64,000 nucleotides of DNA from Ruminococcus sp. XPD3002 (lineage in GTDB: Bacteria; Bacillota; Clostridia; Oscillospirales; Ruminococcaceae). The DNA lies in NCBI GenBank assembly GCA_900119535.1, contig FPJT01000008.1, positions 62,001-126,000 of the forward strand. The letters are read 5' to 3'. A program made the position numbers and the translations under genes. Shown piece by piece: positions 34,337 through 43,097 of the stretch (its first letter is position 1; each line of letters begins with the position of its first letter). The notes under the pieces were generated by a model. That model did no database searches, was not told the DNA's origin, and worked only from the letters and a program-made list of their open reading frames with translations.

Positions 34337-34444
34337 TCTGTTGTGAAGGAAACATGAAGCTTCCTTCGCTAAATCGGGATTTATCTTAGAGATAATTGAT
34401 GGACGAGAATTACCAGAATATATGACAATGAATAAGGGGAAGAT

Positions 34445-35311
34445 ATGTGGCTGATCATGGCGGCTTTGTCCGCGCTCTTTGCCGGACTTACGGCGATACT
34501 TGCGAAATGCGGAATCAAAAAGACTGATTCAGACGTGGCGACTGCTCTGCGGACGGTCGTTGTACTCCTTTTTGCCTGGATCATGGTGTTTATCGTTGGC
34601 TCTGCTGGAACGATCACGGAAATATCGGCAAAATCTATCATCTTCTTAATTCTGTCCGGCTTTGCGACAGGAGCCTCGTGGATCTGCTATTTTAAAGCCC
34701 TGTCCGTCGGCGATGTGAACAAGGTCGTTCCCGTCGATAAATCCAGCACGGTTCTGACAGTGCTTATCGCAATCATCCTTTTCAGTGAGACAGAACATCT
34801 GGCGGTCAAGCTGATCGGTACTGCACTTCTTGCGGCAGGCGTGTTTCTGATGATCGAAAAGAAGAAAACTGAAGCAAAGGACACAAAGCGCACGTGGCTG
34901 CCCTACGCGATCGGTTCCGCTGTTTTTGCTGCCCTGACCTCTATTCTGGGAAAGATCGGCATAACGGATGTAGAATCAAATCTCGGGACGGCGATCCGTA
35001 CTGGTGTTGTTCTTGTTATGGCTTGGCTGATCGTCTTCGTTAAAGGCAAAGGTGCTGAACTGAAAAATACTGATTCCAAAGAACTTGTATTCATAGCTCT
35101 GTCCGGGATTGCCACAGGCGCATCATGGCTCTGTTACTATTACTCCATACAGAACGGCGTTGTCAGCGTTGTCGTACCGATTGATAAGCTCAGCATTATC
35201 GTTTCCGTCGCTTTTTCCTATTTCGTATTCAAAGAAAAGTTGAGCAGAAAGGCGCTTGCCGGGTTGATTCTGATTGTTGTCGGCACTTTGGCGATGGCGA
35301 TCTGGGCATAG
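34445..35311 (+). CDS. EamA/DMT-family transporter, cargo gene
   Basis: 288 residues with AAGGGGA upstream. About ten membrane segments in two homologous halves; FATGASWICYFKAL (first) and IATGASWLCYYYS (second) are the matching EamA motifs. The family exports amino acids, nucleosides or other small molecules; substrate unknown. It splits the tail chaperone from the tape measure gene, yet has its own consensus promoter and terminator, so it is likely expressed from the prophage and alters host physiology. Confidence 0.92.
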   Translation: MWLIMAALSALFAGLTAILAKCGIKKTDSDVATALRTVVVLLFAWIMVFIVGSAGTITEISAKSIIFLILSGFATGASWICYFKALSVGDVNKVVPVDKSSTVLTVLIAIILFSETEHLAVKLIGTALLAAGVFLMIEKKKTEAKDTKRTWLPYAIGSAVFAALTSILGKIGITDVESNLGTAIRTGVVLVMAWLIVFVKGKGAELKNTDSKELVFIALSGIATGASWLCYYYSIQNGVVSVVVPIDKLSIIVSVAFSYFVFKEKLSRKALAGLILIVVGTLAMAIWA

Positions 35312-35362
35312 GAAACAAATAACGGCAAATTCTGATTTAGCTTAGTAACTGAATATACACTG

Positions 35363-35388
35363 AGCAGTCCTTCGGGGCTGCTTTTTTC
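35363..35388 (+). terminator. Terminator after the EamA gene
   Basis: AGCAGTCC, loop TTCG, GGGCTGCT and six T's. It would also stop late transcription before the tape measure unless read through. Confidence 0.8.
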
Positions 35389-35415
35389 ATGCCCTCACAG
35401 AGGAGGTGAAACCGC

Positions 35416-38400
35416 ATGGCAAACAGAATCAAGGGCATCACGGTCGAAATTGGCGGCGATACGACCAAGCTGTCGAAGGCGCTGGAAGGTGTCAACAAAA
35501 ACATCAAGAACACGCAGACGCAGCTCAAGGATGTACAGAAGCTGCTGAAGCTCGATCCCAGCAACACGGAACTGCTCTCGCAGAAGCATAAGCTCCTCGC
35601 CGATGCGGTGAAGGCTACCAAAGAAAAGCTGGAAACTCTGAAAACGGCAGCAGAGCAAGCAAATCAGGCGCTTGCGAACGGCGACATTTCGCAGGAGCAA
35701 TATGATGCCCTCCAGCGTGAGATCATCGAAACGGAACAGGAGCTACAAAACCTCCAGCGTGAGGTAGAGGCTTCCAGCACGGCTCTTGCCAAGCTCGGTC
35801 AGGCGGGTGAAATGCTCGAAAAGGCAGGCGACAAAATCGCCGATGTCGGTACGACACTGACCACCCATGTGACCGTTCCCATTGCGGCTGCGGGTACAGC
35901 CGCCGTAAAAACAGCAGCGGATTTCGATTCTGCAATGTCGAAGGTCGCTGCTGTATCCGGTGCGACTGGTGATGAACTGGACGCACTGCGTGACAAAGCC
36001 CGTGAAATGGGCGCAAAGACCAAGTTCTCCGCTTCCGAGGCTGCCGATGCCATGAACTACATGGCGATGGCGGGCTGGAAAACCGGAGATATGCTGGAAG
36101 GTATCGAGGGCATCATGAACCTTGCTGCTGCTTCCGGTGAGGACTTGGCGACAACATCGGATATTGTAACAGATGCACTGACCGCTTTCGGCTTAACTGC
36201 TGCCGACAGCGGTCATTTTGCTGATGTGCTGGCGGCGGCATCGTCCAATGCAAACACGAACGTCAGCATGATGGGTGAAACCTTCAAATACTGTGCGCCT
36301 GTTGCAGGTTCTCTCGGATTCTCCTGTGAAGATACCGCACAGGCAATCGGTCTGATGGCAAACAGCGGTATCAAGGGTTCGCAGTCCGGTACTGCATTGC
36401 GTTCGATCATGACAGCACTTGCAGGTGAGGTAAAGTTCTGCGGTGCTGCCTTCGGTGAAATGGAGATCGCAACCACCAATCAGGACGGCTCGATGCGTGA
36501 GCTGAATGACATTCTCGCAGACTGTCGTGTGGCTTTTGCGCAGATGTCCGAATCGGAACAGGCATCGGCGGCGCAAGCGCTGGTCGGCAAGAATGCAATG
36601 TCCGGCTTCCTTGCGCTGATGAATGCTGCGCCTGCGGATATTCAGAAGCTGGAAGGTGCGATCAGCACTTGTTCTGATGAGATCGACGGCTACAACGGTG
36701 TCACTGAGAAGATGGCTGCCGTGATGCAGGATAACCTCGGAGGACAGCTCACCATTCTGAAATCCCAGCTTCAGGAGCTTGCGATTTCCTTCGGCGAAAT
36801 CCTGATGCCCGCAATCCGTGCAATCGTCAGCAAGATTCAGGGGCTTATCGATAAATTCAATGGACTGTCGCCTGCGACAAAGGAAACCATTGTCAAGGTC
36901 GCACTTGTGGCGGCTGCTCTCGGACCTCTCCTTGTGGTGGTCGGCAAAACAATGGTCGGTGTAGGCAAGCTGATGCAGCTTGTAGCAAACCTCCCGACGA
37001 TCATTGCAAGCGCAAAGGCGGCGTTCACTTCCTTCGGTGCTGCCATCGGCGGTATCAGTGCGCCTGTGGTCGCTGTCATTGCAGTTGTCGCTGCACTGGT
37101 GGCGGCTTTTGTTCATCTCTGGCGCACGAATGAGGACTTCCGTAATAAGATCACGGCAATCTGGGAGCAGATCAAGAGTATCTTTTCCGGCTTCTGTCAG
37201 GGCATTGTTGACCGCATCAACGCGCTGGGATTCGATTTCAAAAATATCACCGAGGTTATCAAGGCTGTATGGGACGGACTGTGTAAGTTCCTTGCTCCCA
37301 TATTCGAGGGTGTATTTCAGCAGGTCGCTAACATCTTCAAAGCGGTCACAGATATTATCCTGAATATTCTGGACATTTTCGTCGGTATCTTTACCGGCGA
37401 CTGGAGCAGAGTGTGGGACGGCATCAAGGGGATTTTCGTAGCAGTCTGGAATTTCCTGAAAGACACGCTGAAAAACTACCTGAATGTGCTGTGTAATCTG
37501 TTCGGCACAAACCTCGATGAAGTAAAAGAATTCTGGGTGAACGTCTGGACGAGCATCAAGAACTTTTTTGTGGGCATCTGGAACGGCATCAAAAACTTCA
37601 TCACCGGCGTGGTCAATGCGATCAAAAACTTCTTCACAACAATCTGGACTGGTATCAAGAACTTTTTTGTCGGTATCTGGACGGCAATTTATAACTCGGT
37701 CGCTGAAAAGATCAATCTGATCAAGACAGTTATTACTGTTGTCTGGAACGCGATTCATACAGCGATCAGCACGGTGCTGAATGCGATCTGGTCGGTTATT
37801 ACAACGGTATGGCAGACCATTTATGACTTCATCTCTCCGCTGCTGGAAGCTTTCAGATATCTGTTCGAGACGATTTTTGAGGCAATCCACGTTATCATTT
37901 CCCGTGTCATGGACTGGATTCACGAGAAGATCACCACGGCATGGGAAAACATCAAGGCGGTTGTTACGATCGTGCTTGAGGCGATCAAGACCGTGATTGA
38001 AACGGTATGGAACGCCATTCATACAGCAATCAGTACGGTGATGGACGCGATCAGCAATGTCGTTTCTACAGTATGGAATGCGATCTCCGGCTTTATCTCC
38101 GGAGTGCTGAATGCGATCTGGTCTGTGATTTCGAGCATCTGGAACAGCATCAAGGAGCATATCACAAATACACTGAACGCAATTCATGCGGTCGTATCGG
38201 CAGTGTGGAATGCGATTTCCGGGTTTATTTCCGGTGTGCTGAATACCATTTCTTCCGTCGTTTCTTCTATCTGGAACGGCATCAAAAATACAGTCAGCAC
38301 TGTTATGAACGCGATCAAAACAACGGTATCGAATATCTGGGACAGCGTCAAAAATGCCGTTACCCAGAAGATAACGGCGATCAAGGATATGATTGTAAAC

Positions 38401-39750
38401 GGCTTCAATGCTGCGGTCAGCTTCATCAAGAACCTTGCATCGCAGGCGTTCCAGTGGGGCGCTGATATTATCAACGGTATCGTCAACGGTATCAAGAACT
38501 GTATCGGCAAGGTTGCGGACGCAGTAAAGGGCGTGGCAAACAAGATCAAGTCCTTCCTGCATTTCTCTGTACCTGATGAGGGACCTCTTGCGGATTTCGA
38601 GAGCTGGATGCCGGACTTCATGCAGGGGCTTGCAGATGGTATCAATGCAAATACCAGCGTGGTGAACGATGCTGTCAACAGCTTTGCAGGCGGTCTTGCT
38701 GAAAAAATCAGCAGTGTAATTCAGAGCGCTCTGTCCAATGTTGTCACATCGGTACAGGGATTCATGACGCAGGTCTTTGATACCGTGAAAACGGTCTGGA
38801 CAAACGCCAATGCTGCGATTGATGCAACGATGTCGCAGATCAGCAGCGGTATCACTTCCGGCTGGAAAACGATTGTCAGCACCATTAAAACCGCGCTTGA
38901 GAATATCCGCAATGTTATCACGACAACATGGAAGGCTGTATCTTCTGTGATCTCCGCAGCGCTGGAGGGTATCAAGAAAATCGTCACGGCTGTATGGACG
39001 GCGCTGAAGAACCTCATCAAAACGGGACAGCTCGATATCAAATCTGTTGTGACGACGACATGGGAAGCTGTATCCGATGTGGTTCGGACAGCAGTCAACG
39101 CAATCAAATCTGTTGTGCAGGCGGTCTGGGATGCAATGCCGGATACCGTGCGCAGCGCTATGAATCGTGTCAAGGAAGCTGTGCTTTCTATTTGGGACGG
39201 CATCAAAAACGGCATCGGCGACAGGCTCGGCGGTGTGCGGGATGCGGTCGTCAACGCCATGAACGCTGTATATCAGGCGGTCATGGAAAAGGTCAACAGC
39301 TCGTGGTCGTGGGGACGCGACCTCATGCAGAATCTCATCAACGGCATCACCTATATGCTCGGCAGCCTGATCAATACAGTCGCGGATGTTGCTCGTTCCA
39401 TCTGGGAATACCTGCATTTCTCCGTACCTGAAAAGGGTGCGCTGACCGATGTGGAGGAGTGGATGCCGGACTTCATGAAGGGGCTGGCAAAGGGCATCAA
39501 CAAGAGCAAAAAGTACGTCGAGGCGGCTGTGTCCGGTGTGGCTGATGCCATGACACTGACGATGCAGTCCGGGCTGAATGTCGATATGGACGGTATCTCC
39601 GGAGCCATGATGAACGGCACTCCCGCAGGCACGGTCATCAACAACTATAACAACGACAACAGCCGCACAGTCAACCAGACGAATAATTCGCCTAAGTCGC
39701 TGTCGCGGCTGGAAATCTATCGTTTGACAAGGAATGCGCTGAATGTGTGA
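35416..39750 (+). CDS. Tail tape measure protein
   Basis: 1444 residues with GAGGAGG upstream. N-terminal coiled coil (about 10-125), then the tape measure core TAADFDSAMSKVAAVSGATG, then TKFSASEAADAMNYMAMAGW. Several hydrophobic segments lie near 500-570. Residues about 640-1000 are Trp-spaced repeats (VWNAI, IWNGI, VWDAI units). A block LHFSVP..G.L.D...WMPDFM.GLA.GIN occurs twice, at about 1048 and 1333, showing internal duplication. It sets tail length; its unusual site after a cargo gene is noted elsewhere. Confidence 0.94.
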   Translation: MANRIKGITVEIGGDTTKLSKALEGVNKNIKNTQTQLKDVQKLLKLDPSNTELLSQKHKLLADAVKATKEKLETLKTAAEQANQALANGDISQEQYDALQREIIETEQELQNLQREVEASSTALAKLGQAGEMLEKAGDKIADVGTTLTTHVTVPIAAAGTAAVKTAADFDSAMSKVAAVSGATGDELDALRDKAREMGAKTKFSASEAADAMNYMAMAGWKTGDMLEGIEGIMNLAAASGEDLATTSDIVTDALTAFGLTAADSGHFADVLAAASSNANTNVSMMGETFKYCAPVAGSLGFSCEDTAQAIGLMANSGIKGSQSGTALRSIMTALAGEVKFCGAAFGEMEIATTNQDGSMRELNDILADCRVAFAQMSESEQASAAQALVGKNAMSGFLALMNAAPADIQKLEGAISTCSDEIDGYNGVTEKMAAVMQDNLGGQLTILKSQLQELAISFGEILMPAIRAIVSKIQGLIDKFNGLSPATKETIVKVALVAAALGPLLVVVGKTMVGVGKLMQLVANLPTIIASAKAAFTSFGAAIGGISAPVVAVIAVVAALVAAFVHLWRTNEDFRNKITAIWEQIKSIFSGFCQGIVDRINALGFDFKNITEVIKAVWDGLCKFLAPIFEGVFQQVANIFKAVTDIILNILDIFVGIFTGDWSRVWDGIKGIFVAVWNFLKDTLKNYLNVLCNLFGTNLDEVKEFWVNVWTSIKNFFVGIWNGIKNFITGVVNAIKNFFTTIWTGIKNFFVGIWTAIYNSVAEKINLIKTVITVVWNAIHTAISTVLNAIWSVITTVWQTIYDFISPLLEAFRYLFETIFEAIHVIISRVMDWIHEKITTAWENIKAVVTIVLEAIKTVIETVWNAIHTAISTVMDAISNVVSTVWNAISGFISGVLNAIWSVISSIWNSIKEHITNTLNAIHAVVSAVWNAISGFISGVLNTISSVVSSIWNGIKNTVSTVMNAIKTTVSNIWDSVKNAVTQKITAIKDMIVNGFNAAVSFIKNLASQAFQWGADIINGIVNGIKNCIGKVADAVKGVANKIKSFLHFSVPDEGPLADFESWMPDFMQGLADGINANTSVVNDAVNSFAGGLAEKISSVIQSALSNVVTSVQGFMTQVFDTVKTVWTNANAAIDATMSQISSGITSGWKTIVSTIKTALENIRNVITTTWKAVSSVISAALEGIKKIVTAVWTALKNLIKTGQLDIKSVVTTTWEAVSDVVRTAVNAIKSVVQAVWDAMPDTVRSAMNRVKEAVLSIWDGIKNGIGDRLGGVRDAVVNAMNAVYQAVMEKVNSSWSWGRDLMQNLINGITYMLGSLINTVADVARSIWEYLHFSVPEKGALTDVEEWMPDFMKGLAKGINKSKKYVEAAVSGVADAMTLTMQSGLNVDMDGISGAMMNGTPAGTVINNYNNDNSRTVNQTNNSPKSLSRLEIYRLTRNALNV

Positions 39751-39761
39751 AAATAGTCTTG

Positions 39762-40955
39762 TCAATGATCAAGTAAACCACGATACGTTTTATCAATCCC
39801 AATTGCGCCAAGCGGAGCGGTTATAAGAATTGCCAATACAGCTACCGATAGTACGATTTTACCGCATGGAAGACCAAGCGAAAGCGGTACAGAGCCAATA
39901 GCAGCCTGCACTGTGGCTTTGGGGAGATATGCGATAATACAGAATAATCGCTCCTTTGCGTTAAGGTCAGTACCGAGCAGACACAGAAATACACCGACAG
40001 CCCTGAATATGAGAGCTATAAAAATCATCAGTACAGCCGCACCACCTGCTGATAAGGTATAACGCACATCAACTGCCGCACCCACAAGCACAAATAGCAT
40101 AACTTCTGCACCTATCCACAGCTTTCCGAATTTCTCCGAAAGACGTGCTGAAACAGAATTGACGGACTTCAGCTTTATAATACAAGCTGCAGCGACAACA
40201 GCGAGGAGTCCCGAAACAGCAACATAAGGCTTCACGAGCGTTTCTACGCTCATAAGCAGAAACGAAACACCAAGTAAGATAATGACTTTAGTACTGTTTC
40301 TGATCATGAAGTGATGTTGATATGATTTTTCAAACAGAAGATAGATACAATAGCCCGCAATCGCTCCGAGTAATATGCCAAGCACTATTGATACGGGAAT
40401 ATTCAAAAAGTCTGCCATTCTTGCCGATCCGCCCTGTGCCATCGTCACGAATGTGGAGAACAGAACAATAACAAAGATATCATCGCAGGATGCTCCAGCA
40501 AGAATCATTTGCGGTATACTTTTTTGTGTACCGCATTTTTCTTCAATCAGTTTTACCATTCTCGGCACAACTACCGCAGGAGATACTGCGCTTAACACTG
40601 CTCCCATAACGGCAGCTTCAACCCGGTTTACGCCGAACAGAAGCGGGGCAAAAACAACGTAACCGATTATTTCACAGCAGGCAGGTACAAATGACATCAT
40701 AACTGCTGGTCTGCCAACACGTTTCAGATCTGATAAATTGAGTGAAAGTCCTGCTTTTACAAGTATTATGATAAGTGCTATTTGTCGCAGTTCTGATGAT
40801 ATTCCAAGTATCTTCGGATCAAGCAAATCAAGCACATATGGACTTATGATAATACCTACACCAAGCATTCCTATGATGCGAGGCAGCCCGATTTTATCAA
40901 CAATAGCAGCAACAGAAAGCCCTAAAAGAATAATAATAGCAAGTGATAATAGCAT
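39762..40955 (-). CDS. CPA1-type cation:proton antiporter under a fluoride riboswitch
   Basis: 397 residues, about 12 membrane segments, GGAGG before the ATG. LSAVSPAVVVPRMVKLIEEK, then ILAGASCDDIFVIVLF shows the acidic pair region of Na+/H+ exchanger families and YLPKATVQAAIGS is a CPA1 hallmark. Upstream on the same strand is a fluoride (crcB-type) riboswitch with terminator. Antiporters are a known target class of this riboswitch, so the role is probably coping with fluoride or the ion imbalance it causes. It sits antisense between tape measure and Dit genes. Confidence 0.92.
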   Translation of the reverse strand: MLLSLAIIILLGLSVAAIVDKIGLPRIIGMLGVGIIISPYVLDLLDPKILGISSELRQIALIIILVKAGLSLNLSDLKRVGRPAVMMSFVPACCEIIGYVVFAPLLFGVNRVEAAVMGAVLSAVSPAVVVPRMVKLIEEKCGTQKSIPQMILAGASCDDIFVIVLFSTFVTMAQGGSARMADFLNIPVSIVLGILLGAIAGYCIYLLFEKSYQHHFMIRNSTKVIILLGVSFLLMSVETLVKPYVAVSGLLAVVAAACIIKLKSVNSVSARLSEKFGKLWIGAEVMLFVLVGAAVDVRYTLSAGGAAVLMIFIALIFRAVGVFLCLLGTDLNAKERLFCIIAYLPKATVQAAIGSVPLSLGLPCGKIVLSVAVLAILITAPLGAIGIDKTYRGLLDH

Positions 40956-40976
40956 TGTAATACCTCCAAAATAAAA

Positions 40977-41058
40977 AAGCTGACAACTTCTGCGTATAAG
41001 GCAGAAGTCATCAGCTTGATAAGCGGTTTAGGTTTCCCAAGGGAGAGCATCATTCCCT
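40977..41058 (-). ncRNA. Fluoride (crcB) riboswitch with terminator
   Basis: The minus strand reads GGGAATGATGCTCTCCC, then AAACCTAAACCGC, then AAGCTGATGACTTCTGCC, matching the conserved parts of the fluoride aptamer (GG..AUG..G..C.CC, AAACCGCC-like junction, CUGAUG..CUUCUGC). The end of the aptamer doubles as one arm of a 15-bp stem, GCTGATGACTTCTGC with GCAGAAGTTGTCAGC, followed by six T's. Ligand binding should prevent that stem, turning the antiporter gene on. Confidence 0.9.
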
Positions 41059-41074
41059 GTATTCTATTATTCAT

Positions 41075-41103
41075 ATTATAGCATCAATCTGCTTACGTGT
41101 CAA
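41075..41103 (-). promoter_or_regulatory. Promoter of the riboswitch-antiporter unit
   Basis: Minus strand TTGACA (41098-41103), 17 bases, TATAAT (41075-41080): perfect consensus. Confidence 0.9.
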
Positions 41104-41122
41104 GTACACAGGAGGTGATTTC

Positions 41123-41980
41123 GTGTTTTTTACACTCATTCTTGAAAATGCCAACGGCGACCGGGTGGACATGACCGCTACCGCAAACCGGTATATAACC
41201 TCACGGGTGGAGGGACTAAATCCTCCCACCGGTACGATCAGCACCTCCAGCTATACGGGTATGGACGGCAGCTACTTGAACAACGCTTTCATCGAGAAGC
41301 GTAATGTCGTTATTTCCTTTGAGATGCGCGGCGTAGGCGTGGAAACCCGCAGACATCAGCTTTATAAGGTGGTGAAGCCTTCCCGCTACATCAAAATCTA
41401 CTATGCGACCGCTGGCATTGATGTATTTGCGGAGGGTTATGTCGAGAGCTGCGAGGTGCAGAACTTTGAACAGCTTACAACCGGGCAGATTTCAATTCTC
41501 TGCCCGGATATTTATTGGTATTCCACGACCTCGGTCATGGCGTACTATTCGCAGATCACTGGCGCTTTCACTTTTCCGTTCCCGACGGAGAGCAATCCGG
41601 AGCCGTTTATCCTCGGTAAATACAACACGCAGAACATGATGACCATTGTCAATGACGGCGACGAGATCGGCTTCGCGCTGGTCATTGAAGCGCTGGAGGA
41701 TGCGCGTTCTCCCACGCTGTATAATGCTGACACAGACGAGTATCTGCAAATCACCGGCGACATTCTCGCGGGAGATATTATCACGGTCACGACCAAAACA
41801 GGCAATAAGACGGTCACACTCGATCGCGGCGGCGTTAAAACCAACATCATCAACCGGCTTGTTTCCGGTTCGACTTGGCTGACACTGCGTGAAGGCAGAA
41901 ACCGTTTCTACTTGCGTGGCACGGGACTGCAAAATCTGAAAGTCACCATTGTGCACACCAATGCGTATCTGGGGGTATAG
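41123..41980 (+). CDS. Distal tail (Dit-like) protein
   Basis: 285 residues starting at GTG 41123, AGGAGGTG upstream. FFTLILENANGDRVDMTATA and the later FEMRGVGVETRRHQLYKVVK, IYYATAGIDVFAEGYVESCE match the siphophage tail family (Dit), the baseplate hub at the tail tip. C-terminal half looks like a beta-sandwich. Start codon overlaps nothing but its upstream region carries the antiporter promoter on the other strand. Confidence 0.88.
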   Translation: MFFTLILENANGDRVDMTATANRYITSRVEGLNPPTGTISTSSYTGMDGSYLNNAFIEKRNVVISFEMRGVGVETRRHQLYKVVKPSRYIKIYYATAGIDVFAEGYVESCEVQNFEQLTTGQISILCPDIYWYSTTSVMAYYSQITGAFTFPFPTESNPEPFILGKYNTQNMMTIVNDGDEIGFALVIEALEDARSPTLYNADTDEYLQITGDILAGDIITVTTKTGNKTVTLDRGGVKTNIINRLVSGSTWLTLREGRNRFYLRGTGLQNLKVTIVHTNAYLGV

Positions 41981-41981
41981 T

Positions 41982-43094
41982 ATGCAGATTGAAGTTTACC
42001 GCATGACGGCGGAGGAAGATACGCTGACGATTACCCTTGAGGCGGTCTGCGACACCTTTTCCTCGCTGCTCTGGGATATTGAATATTACAAGTGCGGCAG
42101 CTTTGAGGTGTATATCGCAGCGAACCCGCAGAATATTGAGATTTTTCAGACCGGCAGAATCGTCGGTCGTGATGATGATAATCAGCACTTCGGCATCATA
42201 GAATCCGTGCTGATCAATACAGATATTGAAAACGGCGACTACCTGACAGTGCGTGGTCGCTTTTTGATGTGCCTGCTGGAACGGCGTATCATACATCCGA
42301 CATATAACATCACAGCGGCAAAGGCATACAGCGAGATCGTCCGGGAGGTCGTGACACAGAATGCGCTGCTCTCGGATAACCGCAGGATTCCGGGGCTATC
42401 CCTCGGAACGGTCACCGGCACCTGCTGGGAACTGACCGCTACGCTGCAAATCTCATACACGAATCTGATGCAGTGGGTGTATACAATCTGCGAGAAGCTC
42501 GGCGGTACAGCAAATATCCGGCTGGTGAAATCCTCCGGAGAGCAGTACCGTATGGTATTCGACCTCTCCGAGGGTGCTGACCGCAGTATCATGCAGGAGG
42601 ATAATCCGCATATTATCTTCTCTGACGCATATAGCAATCTGCTCTCGTTCAGCTATGCCGAAGACAGCAGCGTCCAGAAGAATTTTGCATATATCTTCGG
42701 TCAGGGCAAGGGCGATGAACGCAAGCGCACCACATATTGTGACGGCGTTGAGCCGACCTATCTTGACCGCTATGAGGTGTATGTGGATGCGGACGATATT
42801 TCCGAAACAGAGCAGGTCGAGGGAGAAACGATACCGATTCCGGAGGAAAAGTATCTGGAATTACTGCGCACTCGCGGCTCAGAACGGCTTGTACTGCCTA
42901 AAACAGCATCGGAGTCAGAGATCGCAGCGCACAACACGCAGTATGTATACAACCGTGATTATTTCGTAGGCGACTATGTGACAGTGCAGCATCGGCGCTT
43001 CGGCATGATGCAGCCGCAGATACAGCTTATCGGTATGATTGAGGGCTTTGACCAGAACGGGCACAGCCTGACACCAACATTCAAGGAGGTATGA
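41982..43094 (+). CDS. Gp37-like siphovirus baseplate/tail protein
   Basis: 370 residues from ATG 41982. FCEVYIAANPQN-type beta structure near 50, LTVRGRFLMCLLERRIIHPT near 90 and the ending RDYFVGDYVTVQHRRFGMMQ, then LIGMIEGFDQNGHSLTPTF are typical of ReqiPepy6 Gp37-like tail proteins. It likely extends the baseplate hub (Tal-like place). Confidence 0.85.
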   Translation: MQIEVYRMTAEEDTLTITLEAVCDTFSSLLWDIEYYKCGSFEVYIAANPQNIEIFQTGRIVGRDDDNQHFGIIESVLINTDIENGDYLTVRGRFLMCLLERRIIHPTYNITAAKAYSEIVREVVTQNALLSDNRRIPGLSLGTVTGTCWELTATLQISYTNLMQWVYTICEKLGGTANIRLVKSSGEQYRMVFDLSEGADRSIMQEDNPHIIFSDAYSNLLSFSYAEDSSVQKNFAYIFGQGKGDERKRTTYCDGVEPTYLDRYEVYVDADDISETEQVEGETIPIPEEKYLELLRTRGSERLVLPKTASESEIAAHNTQYVYNRDYFVGDYVTVQHRRFGMMQPQIQLIGMIEGFDQNGHSLTPTFKEV

Positions 43095-43097
43095 CTT

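Noticed and set aside
34337..34444. Riboswitch in the EamA leader
   Set aside because: Only a short GAAGGAA/TTCCTTC hairpin without T-run is visible; no match to guanidine or other transporter-linked classes I know.
36193..39765. 1190-codon minus-strand frame opposite the tape measure gene
   Set aside because: Produced by the repeat-rich coding of the tape measure protein; composition is low-complexity His/Arg/Asp and matches nothing.
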